A stretch of 64,000 bases of DNA from CAYMUC01 sp964471865 (GTDB lineage: Bacteria; Actinomycetota; Acidimicrobiia; Acidimicrobiales; Ilumatobacteraceae), in NCBI GenBank assembly GCA_964471865.1, contig CAYYHU010000003.1:1-64000 (forward strand). The letters are read 5' to 3'. Positions 26,532 through 35,908 of the stretch are shown here, piece after piece (positions within the stretch are counted from its first letter, which is position 1; the number at the start of each line of letters is the position of its first letter). The position numbers and the translations under genes were made by a program. Under the pieces are notes generated by a model. The model had not been told where the DNA came from. It worked only from the letters and a program-made list of their open reading frames with translations, and searched no databases.

Positions 26532-28480
26532 CGAGCCGCTCCTTCGACGTCGAGATCCACACCAGCAGCGACGAGGGCCCGGGACAACACCTCGACGGCG
26601 TCGATACCCAGGGCGACGAACTCGTCCACTCCGGCATTGTCGAGATCGGTGGTCACACCTGCGGGTCGGCCGGCCAGATACACCCGGGTGGCCCCAGCCG
26701 CGCTCACCGCCCGAACCGCATCCACACCGACCTCGCTGTAGCGCTGATCGCTCGAACACACGCACACGAGTCGCGATCCGATCTCGGACCGAGCGAGGAC
26801 ATCGGGCCAGGAACCCGAGTCGCTCGAGAGTTCGACGAGCCGTGTAGAGAGTCCCCCGGCTTCGAACAGGTTCTTTGCGAACGTGACGCGCGCCGTGTGA
26901 TCGGCGGGTGTCCCCACACCCACGAGAACCATCTCGGGTCGAGCACCATGACGCCGGAGGTGATCATCGCCAGCCCGACGGAGTGCTTCGAAGTCCTCGG
27001 CGTAACGGTGAGTGACCAGCGCAGGAATCTCGAGATCCTCCACCGAATGGTCCTCGCTGCTCGCGCCGGCCGCTGCGACGGTGATCTGATCGTCGATGTT
27101 GGGAAACTCGCTGACCCCGGTGATCGGTGATCGCCTCGTCGCCACGTCATGGCGGCGCCGCTGCCATGACGCCGCGCACCGGGCCGCGAGTGCGCCACTC
27201 ACCACACCGGCGGCAAAACCCCCCTCGGCTTCGATCGCGGTGAGGGTTGCCCATGCGACCTCGGCCACCGATCGAGTCAGACGCTCGACGTACCACGAGC
27301 CTCCTGCCGGATCGAGAACCCGAGCCAGATGGGATTCATCGAGCAACACCGCTTGGGTGTTACGAGCCATTCGCCGACCCAGTTCCGAACCCCGTCCCTG
27401 GGTCCCCAACGCATCGTGAGGGGTCACCGTCACCGCATCGGCTCCCCCGACGCCAGCGGCGAAACACGCCACCGTCGAGCGAAGCATGTTCACCCAGGGG
27501 TCGTACTGGGTGAACATCGCGTCGGCGGTGACGGCATGGATCCGAGGGGCCCCCTGAGCGGCATCGACTCCGAACACCTCTGCGAGGCGAGCCCAGATGA
27601 GGCGCGCAGCGCGAATCGTGGCGATGGTCAGAAATTGGTCAGGTCCTGCCGCGAGACGCAGTTCGATCTGGCCGAGGGCATCGCGAGGCGCTGTGCCCGC
27701 GGCATCGAGTCGGCGCAGGGTCTCGAGTATCGAGGCCACGCCGATGGCGAGTTGCTCGGTGTCGGAGGCCCCGGCACCATGCCACACGGTGGCATCGGCC
27801 AGGAGTGAGCGAACACCGGGCCAGCGATCCCGACATGTGGCGACCACCTCCACGATCTCGTCATACGCCGAGTCGAGATCGGCCCGCTGGCCACCGCGAG
27901 CGAGGATCGCCGCCACCGGATCCAAACCCAAGCGACCCCGGATCTCCTCGGCACCATGGCCGCGGCGCTCCCACAAGCCCATGAGCGCATGGGCTGCCGC
28001 GACGCCGCGACCTCCGGCGCTCAGCGAGATCGGGACCAGTTCGAGAAAGACACCTTCGAGAGCGCGGTCCAGAGTGTCGACGTCCACGGTGTTCGCGGCG
28101 GTCAGATCGAGCCACAGACCGGTGGTGCCCCGCTCGAGTTCGCCCCGAGCGACCTCACCGATACCGGTGCCATCACCGGTGACGAGAACCCGTTGGCGTA
28201 CCTCCCACCCATCAACGATCCCGCCTGGCGCGCTCGAGCCCCGCAAGAACGGACTCGAACCGGGCCACGAGTCGACCAGTTCGGGCGCATCGCTGGGCAT
28301 ATAGAGCGGCTGGACGCTAATCCCGTCATACGTCGTGGTCGTCAAGCGCCGTTCGAAGGCCTGAGCGAGTTGCTCGGGCGTGAGATCCTGGCCCTTGGCG
28401 AGTACCGCATCGACGGCTCGGCGCCACTCGTCGAGTGTCGGTGGTTCAAAGGGGCTGAGCGATGTCGGATCCATCTCCAT
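26528..28480 (-). CDS. mutA: Methylmalonyl-CoA mutase small subunit
   Basis: This 650-aa non-catalytic subunit pairs with MutB. It has the same barrel-plus-cobalamin-fold layout, but the B12 region reads GTPADHTARVTF in place of DxHxxG, as expected for a subunit that does not bind cobalamin. The ATG at 28480 has GAGG eight bases upstream; a GTG at 28489 and an ATG at 28474 are alternatives. It is the first gene of the operon mutA-mutB-meaB-NUDIX. Confidence 0.94.
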
Positions 28481-28515
28481 CGGCGGCACCTCACACGCTG
28501 GTCGGGGGATGCGTC

Positions 28516-28521
28516 ACCGTA
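28516..28521 (-). promoter_or_regulatory. Possible -10 box of the mutAB operon
   Basis: TACGGT on the minus strand would start a transcript with about 30 bases of leader that includes the GAGG ribosome binding site of mutA. Confidence 0.35.
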
Positions 28522-28664
28522 CCGCGAGGGCTGGGGGGATCGCAGGGTCGACCCAATTCATCGTCCCCGGACGCAACGATGGCGCCCCGACGACCAGACC
28601 CGCACCACATCGCAATGATGCTGCCCGACCGGGCGAGAACTTCCCCCGGCTCGGAAACTCGTTG

Positions 28665-28678
28665 CCCCTGATCAGGGG
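28665..28678. promoter_or_regulatory. 14-bp palindrome, candidate operator
   Basis: CCCCTGATCAGGGG is a perfect palindrome. It lies just upstream of a TACAAC box (28685-28690) that is six bases before the GTG at 28697, so it covers the -35 position. The rest of the 28481-28696 interval shows no gene. Confidence 0.4.
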
Positions 28679-28696
28679 ACCTGATACAACGGCTTC

Positions 28697-29131
28697 GTGG
28701 GGAATGTGACGGTCCTGGTGGGCCTCGTCACCGTATTCGTGATCGCCGGCTGGGCGGGCAGCCGATGGCTACTCGCGCGCTGCGTGATGCGCCATGAAGG
28801 CCTCCGCCGTCTCGAAGCCTGTCGACGGAGTTCCCGGCTGCTGCGCCACCACCGCTGGCGCGCCGCGCTGATCGTCTGGACGGCTGGTGTGGTTCTTCTC
28901 GGCGGGGCCGAAGTGATGAGACGACTCGATGAACGCGACATCGCCATGGCGATCATCAGTGTCGTGGCGGTAGCAGCACTCGGGTTGGCCGGGATCGTGA
29001 CGCGACTCGGGACCGAACGCTGCTATCGGCGAGTGACGCCTCGACCCAAGGTGCGATCGGGTGCTGGTGGAGGTTCAGCCACCACGATCAGACATCCAGC
29101 AGCCAGTCGGGTGCATCGTCACGAGGCGTGA
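28697..29131 (+). CDS. Small two-helix membrane protein, unknown
   Basis: This 144-aa protein has an N-terminal hydrophobic segment (VTVLVGLVTVFVIAGWAGS), a basic stretch rich in Arg, a second helix near residue 57 (AALIVWTAGVVLLGGAEVM) and a third near 82 (IAMAIISVVAVAALGLAGIV). The C-terminus is basic and low in complexity. No family was recognised. The GTG start is six bases after TACAAC, with a palindrome upstream. Confidence 0.55.
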   Translation: MGNVTVLVGLVTVFVIAGWAGSRWLLARCVMRHEGLRRLEACRRSSRLLRHHRWRAALIVWTAGVVLLGGAEVMRRLDERDIAMAIISVVAVAALGLAGIVTRLGTERCYRRVTPRPKVRSGAGGGSATTIRHPAASRVHRHEA

Positions 29132-29213
29132 CGACAGGCCTTCACGGCCGCGTCGAAAAGGACTCGCAACGCCCCCATAATCGAAGCGACGAGGTTCAGA
29201 GCCGTGTCTGTCG

Positions 29214-29219
29214 TAGGGT
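29214..29219 (+). promoter_or_regulatory. -10 box, leaderless DEAD-helicase promoter
   Basis: TAGGGT lies six bases before the GTG at 29226. Confidence 0.5.
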
Positions 29220-29225
29220 GGGTGG

Positions 29226-31109
29226 GTGAATCCAGCCCCCACCGATGGCGCCCCCGCTGATGCGCGCCCCGCCGTCGACCCCCTGAACCTCGACGATCCC
29301 ACTCTCGAAAGCCTGGTGGCCGAGAGCCCCTCCTTTGCCACTTTGCAGCTCGCTCCCGTGGTTCTCGACGCCCTCGTCGAGTTGGGCCACGAGCGACCGA
29401 CGCCGGTTCAACAAGCGGCGATCCCCGTTCTGCTCGAGGGCCGCGACGCCACGGTGCAGGCTGCGACCGGCACCGGTAAGACCGCTGCGTTCGCCCTACC
29501 GATCATCACCCGCCTGCTCGATGGCGAGGCCTCAGATCACTCCCGTGGAGCCCGGCGTCGACCCCGAGCCCTCGTTCTCGTCCCCACCCGCGAACTCGCG
29601 GTGCAGGTGACCGACGCGTTCACGGCCTATGGCAAGGGCGCCGATCTGACCACCACAGCGGTCTATGGCGGACAGCATCCGGCGGTTCAGTTGGCGGCTC
29701 TACGCCGCGGTGTCGACGTGGTGGTCGCCACCCCGGGTCGAGCCCTCGACCACCTGCGCCGTGGCGCCCTCGATCTCGCATATGTGGAGATCGTGGTTCT
29801 CGACGAGGCCGATGAGATGCTCGACATGGGCTTCGCTGAAGATCTCGAAGCCCTGCTCGACGCTGTTCCAGACACGCGCCAGACCGTGATGTTCTCCGCG
29901 ACTCTGCCCTCACGCCTCGGCGCGATCGCGAAGACGCATCTGCGCAACCCCGAGTCGCTTCGCCTCACCGGACCATCGATTGCCGATCGCGATCTTCCCC
30001 GGATCACCCAGAAGGGCTATCTGGTGGCTCGCCATCAGTTCGTGGCCGCATTGGCCCGCCTGCTCGAACACGAAGCTCCCGACGCCGCTCTCGTGTTCTG
30101 CGCGACCCGCTCCGAGGTCGATGAGGTCACCGCCGCCTTGATCCGTCGCGGTGAGCGGGCCGAAGCCCTCCACGGCGGCATGGATCAGGCCCAACGTGAT
30201 CGGGTGATGGCCCGCCTGCGCTCGGGGGCTGCCCATCTGCTCGTGGCGACCGATGTGGCCGCCCGAGGCCTCGACGTCGACCATCTCAGCCATGTCGTCA
30301 ACCTGGGTCTGCCAACATCGGCCGAGACCTACGTGCACCGCATCGGGCGAGTCGGGCGAGCGGGTCGCGCCGGAGTCGCTCTCAGCCTGTTCGAGCCTCG
30401 ACATCGCCATCGCCTCAACGCGCTCGAGCGTCTCACCCGCGCCGAGATCGAACTCGCCGCGATTCCCAGCCCTGACGAAGTGCGCTCACGCCAACTCGAG
30501 CGCAGTGTGACCGAACTTCGTCGGAGCGCCGCTGAACTCGAGGACGGTCACGGCCCGTATCAGGCGGCAATCGCCGATCTCGTCACCGAGATCGGTCTCG
30601 AGGCCGTAGCGCTCGCTGCGGTGCGCCTCGTGCACCTCGAACGCAGCGCCGAAGTCGACGATGCCGAGATCCCGGATCTGCGACCGAGCAAACGACCCGC
30701 TGGTGAGCGCAATCGTGATGGTCGCGACGGGCGCAATACTCGAGACCGTCGCGAATCTCGCCGTGGCGACGGCGACTCCGACGATCGCCGACCTCTGTCG
30801 GCGCGCACCGCCACCTCCCAGGTCTGGGTGGGACTCGGACGCGAAGCCGGTGTACGTCCCGGCGATCTCGTCGGAGCGATCGCGAATGAGACCCGGCTGT
30901 CGGGGCGAGACATCGGCAGTGTTCGCGTCGAGAATCGCTTCTCGGTGGTCGAGGTTCCCGCCTCGGCCGAACACGAGGTGATCGCCAGCCTCGGCCGCAC
31001 GATGATCCGAGGCCGTCGGGCCACGGTGCGCCGCTTCGAGGCGACACGGTCACCTCGGCGAGGGGCAGACTCTCGCAATGGCCGACCGAAACGAACCCCG
31101 ACGCGCTGA
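29226..31109 (+). CDS. DEAD-box RNA helicase (DeaD/CsdA-like)
   Basis: This 627-aa ATP-dependent RNA helicase has all core motifs: the Q region RPTPVQQAAIPVLLEGRD, ATGTGKT near residue 80, PTREL, DEAD near 194, SAT near 225 and HRIGRVGRAGRAG near 374. An acidic/basic linker near 490-525 is followed by a DbpA-type RNA-binding domain (WVGLGREAGVRPGDLVGAI). That domain suggests a role in ribosome assembly or cold adaptation. The 3' end overlaps the nitroreductase by 32 bases. Confidence 0.94.
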   Translation: MNPAPTDGAPADARPAVDPLNLDDPTLESLVAESPSFATLQLAPVVLDALVELGHERPTPVQQAAIPVLLEGRDATVQAATGTGKTAAFALPIITRLLDGEASDHSRGARRRPRALVLVPTRELAVQVTDAFTAYGKGADLTTTAVYGGQHPAVQLAALRRGVDVVVATPGRALDHLRRGALDLAYVEIVVLDEADEMLDMGFAEDLEALLDAVPDTRQTVMFSATLPSRLGAIAKTHLRNPESLRLTGPSIADRDLPRITQKGYLVARHQFVAALARLLEHEAPDAALVFCATRSEVDEVTAALIRRGERAEALHGGMDQAQRDRVMARLRSGAAHLLVATDVAARGLDVDHLSHVVNLGLPTSAETYVHRIGRVGRAGRAGVALSLFEPRHRHRLNALERLTRAEIELAAIPSPDEVRSRQLERSVTELRRSAAELEDGHGPYQAAIADLVTEIGLEAVALAAVRLVHLERSAEVDDAEIPDLRPSKRPAGERNRDGRDGRNTRDRRESRRGDGDSDDRRPLSARTATSQVWVGLGREAGVRPGDLVGAIANETRLSGRDIGSVRVENRFSVVEVPASAEHEVIASLGRTMIRGRRATVRRFEATRSPRRGADSRNGRPKRTPTR

Positions 31110-31857
31110 CGCGACCGAACTCTCGCGCTCTCCCGACGCCGAGATTCCCCTCGGTGTCGACGCTCCACTTCTCGACGTCATGGCCACCATGCGGGCCATG
31201 CGGCGGCTCAAACCGGATCCGGTTCCCACCGAGGTCCTGACCGAGATCGTCCGGGCGGCGACCTGGGCACCGAGTGGCTCCGATGCCCAGCATTACGCCT
31301 TCGTGGTGATCAACGATCCTGACGTGATGGCCCGTATGGCCCCTCTATGGCGTGACATGGTCGACACCTATCGGACCCTGATGGGAACGGTGGTGCCTGG
31401 AGTCGAGGACGACCGCCATCAGCGCATGGCCGACGCCCTCGAAGCTCAGGCCGCCGACTTCGCATCGACACCCGCTCTGATCGCGGCGTGCTATCAGCGA
31501 TCGGGACCGTCGTTGTCGAGTCTCGCCGACCTGCGCGCCGCGTCGGGTCTGGTGCGACGCCTGGGCGCGACCAGACTTCGCCGTCTCGCCGCCGGGGCTC
31601 GAGCGAGCACCAACCTGGCCGAGGCCTCGAGTATCTATCCCGCCGTCCAGAACCTGTTGTTGGCGGCTCGGGCGCATGGTCTGGGGGCCACATTGACGAT
31701 CTGGCATCTGTTCCGGGAGGCCGATGTGCGCCGGATCCTGGGGGTTCCATCCGAGTACGGGATCTATGCGTTGATCCCACTGGGGTATCCCCGCGGCCGG
31801 TTCGGTCCCGTGCGACGGCGACCGGTCGAGGACGTGATCCACTGGAACCGGTGGTAG
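31078..31857 (+). CDS. Nitroreductase family FMN protein
   Basis: This 259-aa protein has the nitroreductase fold: MRAMRRLKPDPVPTEVLTEI near residue 40, then AATWAPSGSDAQHYAFVVIN near 61 for FMN binding, and AVQNLLLAARAHGLGATLT near 190. The substrate is unknown. The ATG lies inside the end of the helicase gene in another frame, so coupling is likely. The first 20 residues look disordered. Confidence 0.85.
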   Translation: MADRNEPRRADATELSRSPDAEIPLGVDAPLLDVMATMRAMRRLKPDPVPTEVLTEIVRAATWAPSGSDAQHYAFVVINDPDVMARMAPLWRDMVDTYRTLMGTVVPGVEDDRHQRMADALEAQAADFASTPALIAACYQRSGPSLSSLADLRAASGLVRRLGATRLRRLAAGARASTNLAEASSIYPAVQNLLLAARAHGLGATLTIWHLFREADVRRILGVPSEYGIYALIPLGYPRGRFGPVRRRPVEDVIHWNRW

Positions 31858-31882
31858 TCCTCAGGAGTGGGGCTCAGCTGCC

Positions 31883-31920
31883 GACTCTCGAGATCAGTTC
31901 ACGACTCGAAATCAGTTCAC
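31883..31920. repeat. Two imperfect 18-20 bp tandem repeats
   Basis: The unit GACTCGAAATCAGTTCAC appears twice in tandem (31883-31902 with a two-base insertion and one substitution, then 31903-31920). It spans the stop codon of the LLM oxidoreductase gene. Confidence 0.6.
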
Positions 31921-32880
31921 GACTGACGACAACACGGCTCCCAACATCGCCACCCGGCCGGGGATGAAACCGTTCATGGGGGCGTTGACGGTGAAACCGT
32001 CCAGACCCATGGCCAGATCGGCCGCGAACACCTCGCCCACGGTGTCGGGATCCCCGATCACGTAACGAGCGCGAAGCGCCTGGGCGGCATCGCTCCCCGG
32101 TTCGAGACCGCGGCGTTCGAGACCGGCGAGGAACTCGGTCTCGGCCTGCGCGACGGTCTCGGCCAGACACACCGATCGTTGCCAAGACACGGTGATCTCG
32201 GATCGGTCCCGCCCGAACTGGGAACAATGAGCGGCGAGCACCTCGAGTTTGCGAGGCACCTCGGATCGGTCACAGATCAGATTGGACTCCTGCGCGTACT
32301 GGGCGACCATCCGCAGGGTCTTGCGTTCTCCGGCGCCACCGATCATCACCGGGATCGGACCCACCGGACCCGGCGAACAGTACGCGTCCTCCATGCGGTA
32401 GTAACTCCCCTCGAAGTCGACATGCTCGCCTCGGATCATCGGCACGAGGATCTGAAGGGCTTCTTCGAGTTTCTCGAAGCGTTGGGTGAACGTGTCGAAC
32501 TCGATGCCATAGGCCCGGTGTTCGAGTTCGTACCAGCCTGCGCCGATCCCGAGTTGGGCGCGACCGCGTGAGACGACGTCGAGAGTGGTCACTGCCTTCG
32601 CGAGCACCGCCGGATTTCGATAGGTGTTCCCCGTCACCAAGGTGCCCAGACGCACCGTCGAGGTGATGGGCGCCAGGGCTCCAAGCAGCGTGTAGGCCTC
32701 GAGCATGAACTCCTGAGGTTCTCCCAACATCGGGAGTTGATAGAAGTGATCCATGACGAGCACCGTGTCGAATCCGAAGTTGTCGGCCTCGATCGCTTGA
32801 CGGGACACGGCATCGAACACGGTCCCGGCGTCATGGTCGGGGTAGGTGAACGACGGGATCTGGTAGCCGAGGCGGGTCAT
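31912..32880 (-). CDS. LLM-class F420-dependent oxidoreductase
   Basis: This 322-aa protein is a luciferase-like barrel of the type that normally uses coenzyme F420 in actinobacteria. Typical segments are YQIPSFTYPDHD, LGTLVTGNTYRNPAVLAK near residue 80, GIGAGWYELEHRAYG near 110 and GPIPVMIGGAGERKTLR near 170. The substrate is unknown. The ATG at 32880 is seven bases after TACGGT; a GTG three codons upstream would overlap that box. Confidence 0.9.
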   Translation of the reverse strand: MTRLGYQIPSFTYPDHDAGTVFDAVSRQAIEADNFGFDTVLVMDHFYQLPMLGEPQEFMLEAYTLLGALAPITSTVRLGTLVTGNTYRNPAVLAKAVTTLDVVSRGRAQLGIGAGWYELEHRAYGIEFDTFTQRFEKLEEALQILVPMIRGEHVDFEGSYYRMEDAYCSPGPVGPIPVMIGGAGERKTLRMVAQYAQESNLICDRSEVPRKLEVLAAHCSQFGRDRSEITVSWQRSVCLAETVAQAETEFLAGLERRGLEPGSDAAQALRARYVIGDPDTVGEVFAADLAMGLDGFTVNAPMNGFIPGRVAMLGAVLSSVVN

Positions 32881-32887
32881 GGCGCGC

Positions 32888-32897
32888 ACCGTACCCT
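32888..32897. promoter_or_regulatory. Overlapping divergent -10 boxes
   Basis: ACCGTACCCT contains TACGGT on the minus strand (seven bases before the LLM ATG) and TACCCT on the plus strand (seven bases before the helicase GTG). They share the TA at 32892-32893. Confidence 0.55.
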
Positions 32898-32904
32898 GGT
32901 CGGG

Positions 32905-35406
32905 GTGAACCTTGCCGAACTGCTCCCGCCCATCGGGTCCGATCCCGTGGAGGTGGTGGACGCGTTCGCGACGTGGGCAGCATCTGGAGACCGGCCCTTA
33001 TACCCGCATCAAGAAGAAGCAGCGCTGGCACTGGCCACCGGCGATCACGTCGTCCTCGCAACCCCGACGGGTTCGGGAAAGAGCCTGGTCGCGACCGCCG
33101 GTATCGCGCTTGCGATGAACCGCAGGGAACGGGCTGTGTGGACTGCGCCGATCAAGGCTCTGGTCGCGGAGAAGTTCTTCGATCTGGTCGATCTGTTGGG
33201 CGCAGCACGAGTCGGACTCGCCACCGGAGACGCGACGATCAACGCCGACGCCCCGGTCCTGGTCTGTACCGCTGAGGTCCTCGCACAACACGCACTGGCC
33301 ACGGGTCGTTCGAGTGAGTTCGGCTTCGCATGTCTCGACGAGTTCCATTTCTATGGGGATCCGGCCCGCGGATGGGCCTGGCAAATTCCGCTGCTGACCT
33401 TGGATCGCTGCCAGATGTTGTTGGCGTCGGCAACGCTCGGCGATGTCAGCGGCCTCGTGGCGGACCTCGAACGTCGAAGTGGACGGGGAGTCAGCGAGGT
33501 CACCTCCGTGACCCGTCCGACACCGCTTCATCATCAGTGGCGGACCACTCCGGTGGCGGATTCGGTGCGCGAGGCGATCGCAGAGGGTCTCGGCCCGGTG
33601 TATGTGGTCCACAGCACCCAGGCCGCCGCGATCGAACGGGCTCAGGCACTGTCGTCATTGCCCCTCACCACCCGAGAGCAACGTGAAGCGATCGCGACAG
33701 CACTGGCCGGCGAACGTCTTCGTACCGGTTTCGCGACCGTTCTCGCTCGGCTGCTTTCCCATGGTGTCGGGGTTCATCACGCCGGGATGTTGCCCCGGCA
33801 TCGCCGCCTCGTGGAACGCCTCGCCGCCGACGGGCTTCTCGCGGTGATCTGTGGGACCGACACCCTCGGCGTGGGGGTGAATCTGCCGCTGCGAACCGTG
33901 GTGCTGACCGCGCTCACGAAGTTCGACGGTCACCGAGTCCGACGCCTCAGCGCCCGCGAGTTCCATCAGTTGGCCGGCCGGGCCGGTCGCCCGGGTTTCG
34001 ATCCCGATGGCCACGTGTGGGCGCAGGCTCCCGATCATGTCATCGACCATCTCCGAGCCGTCGCCAAAGCCGGCGACGATCCCAAGGCCCTCAAGAAGGC
34101 CGGACGAGCCAAGGTCCCCGAAGGATTCGTGCACTACGACGACGAGACGTTCCAGCGTCTCGTGCAGGCCCGACCCGAAGCATTGAAGTCACGGTTCCGA
34201 GTCACCGCCGATCTCGTCGCGAGCGTGCTGTCCCGCCCTGACGGACCTCAGGCCCTGTTCGATCTGCTCGCCACCAACCACGATCCTGAACCCGAGCGGC
34301 GCCGACATCGCAAACGGGCGCTGGCGATCTACCGGACCCTCGAGGCTGCAGGCGTGGCGGCCCGGATTCGCGACGAGACCGGACGTTGCGTCGGGGTTTC
34401 GGTCGGATCCCTGGACGAGGCCGGAGACCGGATCGAGCTGCGGTTGTCCTCACCTCTGACCACCTTCGCCATCGAGGTGATCGACACCTTCGATCGGGAG
34501 GATCCCGGATACGTCACCGATGTCGTGAGCGTGGTCGAATCGATTCTCGAGGATCCTCGGGCGGTTCTGGGGGCCCAACTCGACGCGGCGAGAGCCGCGG
34601 CGGTGGCCGAGATGAAAGCCGACGGGGTGCCCTATGAGGAACGCATGGCTCGCCTCGATGAGGTCACTGCCCCTCGACCACTCGCAGAACTGCTCGAGGC
34701 CTGCTTCAGTTCGTATCTCGAGCACCACCCCTGGGTAGACAGTGTCCCCGCGCCCAAGTCGATCGTGCGCGAGATGCTGGAAAACGGCGACACGTTCGCG
34801 ACCTTCGTACGCCGCTATCGCCTGGATCGCAGCGAAGGTCTGGTCCTGCGCTATCTCACCGACGCCTGGCGCACACTCGACCGCTCACTACCCGAGGGAG
34901 CCATCACCCCCGAACTCGATGACGTCGTGACCTGGCTCGCGGGGATGATCCGCGCCGTGGACGCGACCCTGCTCGAGGAGTGGGAACGTCTGGCTGGACT
35001 CGGATCAGATCCTCGCGACGAACCCGCAGCGCCCGCGGCGTACCACGGCGCCCCACCGGCGTGGAGAACCGCGGTGCGTACGGCGATGTTCGGGTGGGTG
35101 GAACTGCTCGCTCGCCGAGACCATGAAACGCTGTCACAACGGTGCGGCATCGACGTGCAGACACTCGACAGTGCGATGTCGCCGTATTGGGACGAGTTCG
35201 ACACGATCCACACCGACGGCGATGCGCGGTCCCGGGCGATGTTCGATCTCGAGGAGACCTCCGAGGCCTGGACCATGGTGCAGCGACTGGCCGATCCCGC
35301 GGACAGCGGCGAATGGCGACTCGTGGCTCGCTTGGACGTCGCGGAATCTCTCGAGGCCGGCTCACCGGTTCTCCATCTCGTCGCGGTGGAACATCTGGCA
35401 GCATGA
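32905..35406 (+). CDS. Ski2/HelY-like DEAD/DEAH helicase with DUF3516-type tail
   Basis: This 833-aa superfamily 2 helicase has Walker A ATPTGSGKS near residue 54, the DEFH Walker B variant near 148, SATL near 186, TDTLGVGVNLPLRTVV near 320 and HQLAGRAGRPGFDPDGHV near 356. The C-terminal half lacks known catalytic motifs and fits the DUF3516 domain of actinobacterial relatives. RNA unwinding or processing is the likely role. The GTG at 32905 was chosen from the TACCCT box; the open frame upstream is antisense to the LLM gene. The stop overlaps the NUDIX start. Confidence 0.88.
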   Translation: MNLAELLPPIGSDPVEVVDAFATWAASGDRPLYPHQEEAALALATGDHVVLATPTGSGKSLVATAGIALAMNRRERAVWTAPIKALVAEKFFDLVDLLGAARVGLATGDATINADAPVLVCTAEVLAQHALATGRSSEFGFACLDEFHFYGDPARGWAWQIPLLTLDRCQMLLASATLGDVSGLVADLERRSGRGVSEVTSVTRPTPLHHQWRTTPVADSVREAIAEGLGPVYVVHSTQAAAIERAQALSSLPLTTREQREAIATALAGERLRTGFATVLARLLSHGVGVHHAGMLPRHRRLVERLAADGLLAVICGTDTLGVGVNLPLRTVVLTALTKFDGHRVRRLSAREFHQLAGRAGRPGFDPDGHVWAQAPDHVIDHLRAVAKAGDDPKALKKAGRAKVPEGFVHYDDETFQRLVQARPEALKSRFRVTADLVASVLSRPDGPQALFDLLATNHDPEPERRRHRKRALAIYRTLEAAGVAARIRDETGRCVGVSVGSLDEAGDRIELRLSSPLTTFAIEVIDTFDREDPGYVTDVVSVVESILEDPRAVLGAQLDAARAAAVAEMKADGVPYEERMARLDEVTAPRPLAELLEACFSSYLEHHPWVDSVPAPKSIVREMLENGDTFATFVRRYRLDRSEGLVLRYLTDAWRTLDRSLPEGAITPELDDVVTWLAGMIRAVDATLLEEWERLAGLGSDPRDEPAAPAAYHGAPPAWRTAVRTAMFGWVELLARRDHETLSQRCGIDVQTLDSAMSPYWDEFDTIHTDGDARSRAMFDLEETSEAWTMVQRLADPADSGEWRLVARLDVAESLEAGSPVLHLVAVEHLAA

Positions 35407-35888
35407 CAGGGATGCCATTACGTGATGGAGACGGTTGGGTCGCATGCCACTGTGGGCGACCGCATTGGGGGCTGTACGGAGCGGCCGGGCTCTTGCTCGT
35501 GAGGCGAGATCTCGACGAACCCCATGTGCTGTTGCAGTTGCGTGCGGCCTGGACTCATGGCGGCGGAACCTGGGCGCTCCCGGGCGGCGCTCTCGACTCG
35601 CATGAGACCCCGGTGACCGCAGCGGCGAGAGAGGCCCATGAAGAGGTCGGTATCGATCCTGGTGTTCTCGACGTGCGCGCCGTGTTCTCCGACGACCACG
35701 GCAACTGGGGCTATCACACCGTGATCGCCCATTGCGATCGTGATCCGGGAGCCACCGAGGCCAATGCCGAATCCGACGAAGTGCGATGGGTGCCTCTCGA
35801 TGAGGTCACGACCTATCCACTCCATGGCGGCTTCGCCGCCTCCTGGCCTCGGGTCCGCCTTCAGGTACTCGAGACCCTCGAGGTCTGA
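35403..35888 (+). CDS. NUDIX hydrolase
   Basis: This 161-aa protein has the Nudix box GGALDSHETPVTAAAREAHE followed by EVGI near residues 60-83. It also has CHCGRPHWGLYGAAGLLLV at the N-terminus. The substrate is unknown. The ATG overlaps the helicase stop by four bases, so the two proteins are probably made together. Confidence 0.87.
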   Translation: MTGMPLRDGDGWVACHCGRPHWGLYGAAGLLLVRRDLDEPHVLLQLRAAWTHGGGTWALPGGALDSHETPVTAAAREAHEEVGIDPGVLDVRAVFSDDHGNWGYHTVIAHCDRDPGATEANAESDEVRWVPLDEVTTYPLHGGFAASWPRVRLQVLETLEV

Positions 35889-35908
35889 GCGGCTATTGCG
35901 CGTTGTGT

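Noticed and set aside
31912..32880. The LLM oxidoreductase considered as a possible replacement of MftD
   Set aside because: It belongs to the luciferase-like F420 family, lies 16 kb from the mft operon and has its own promoter.
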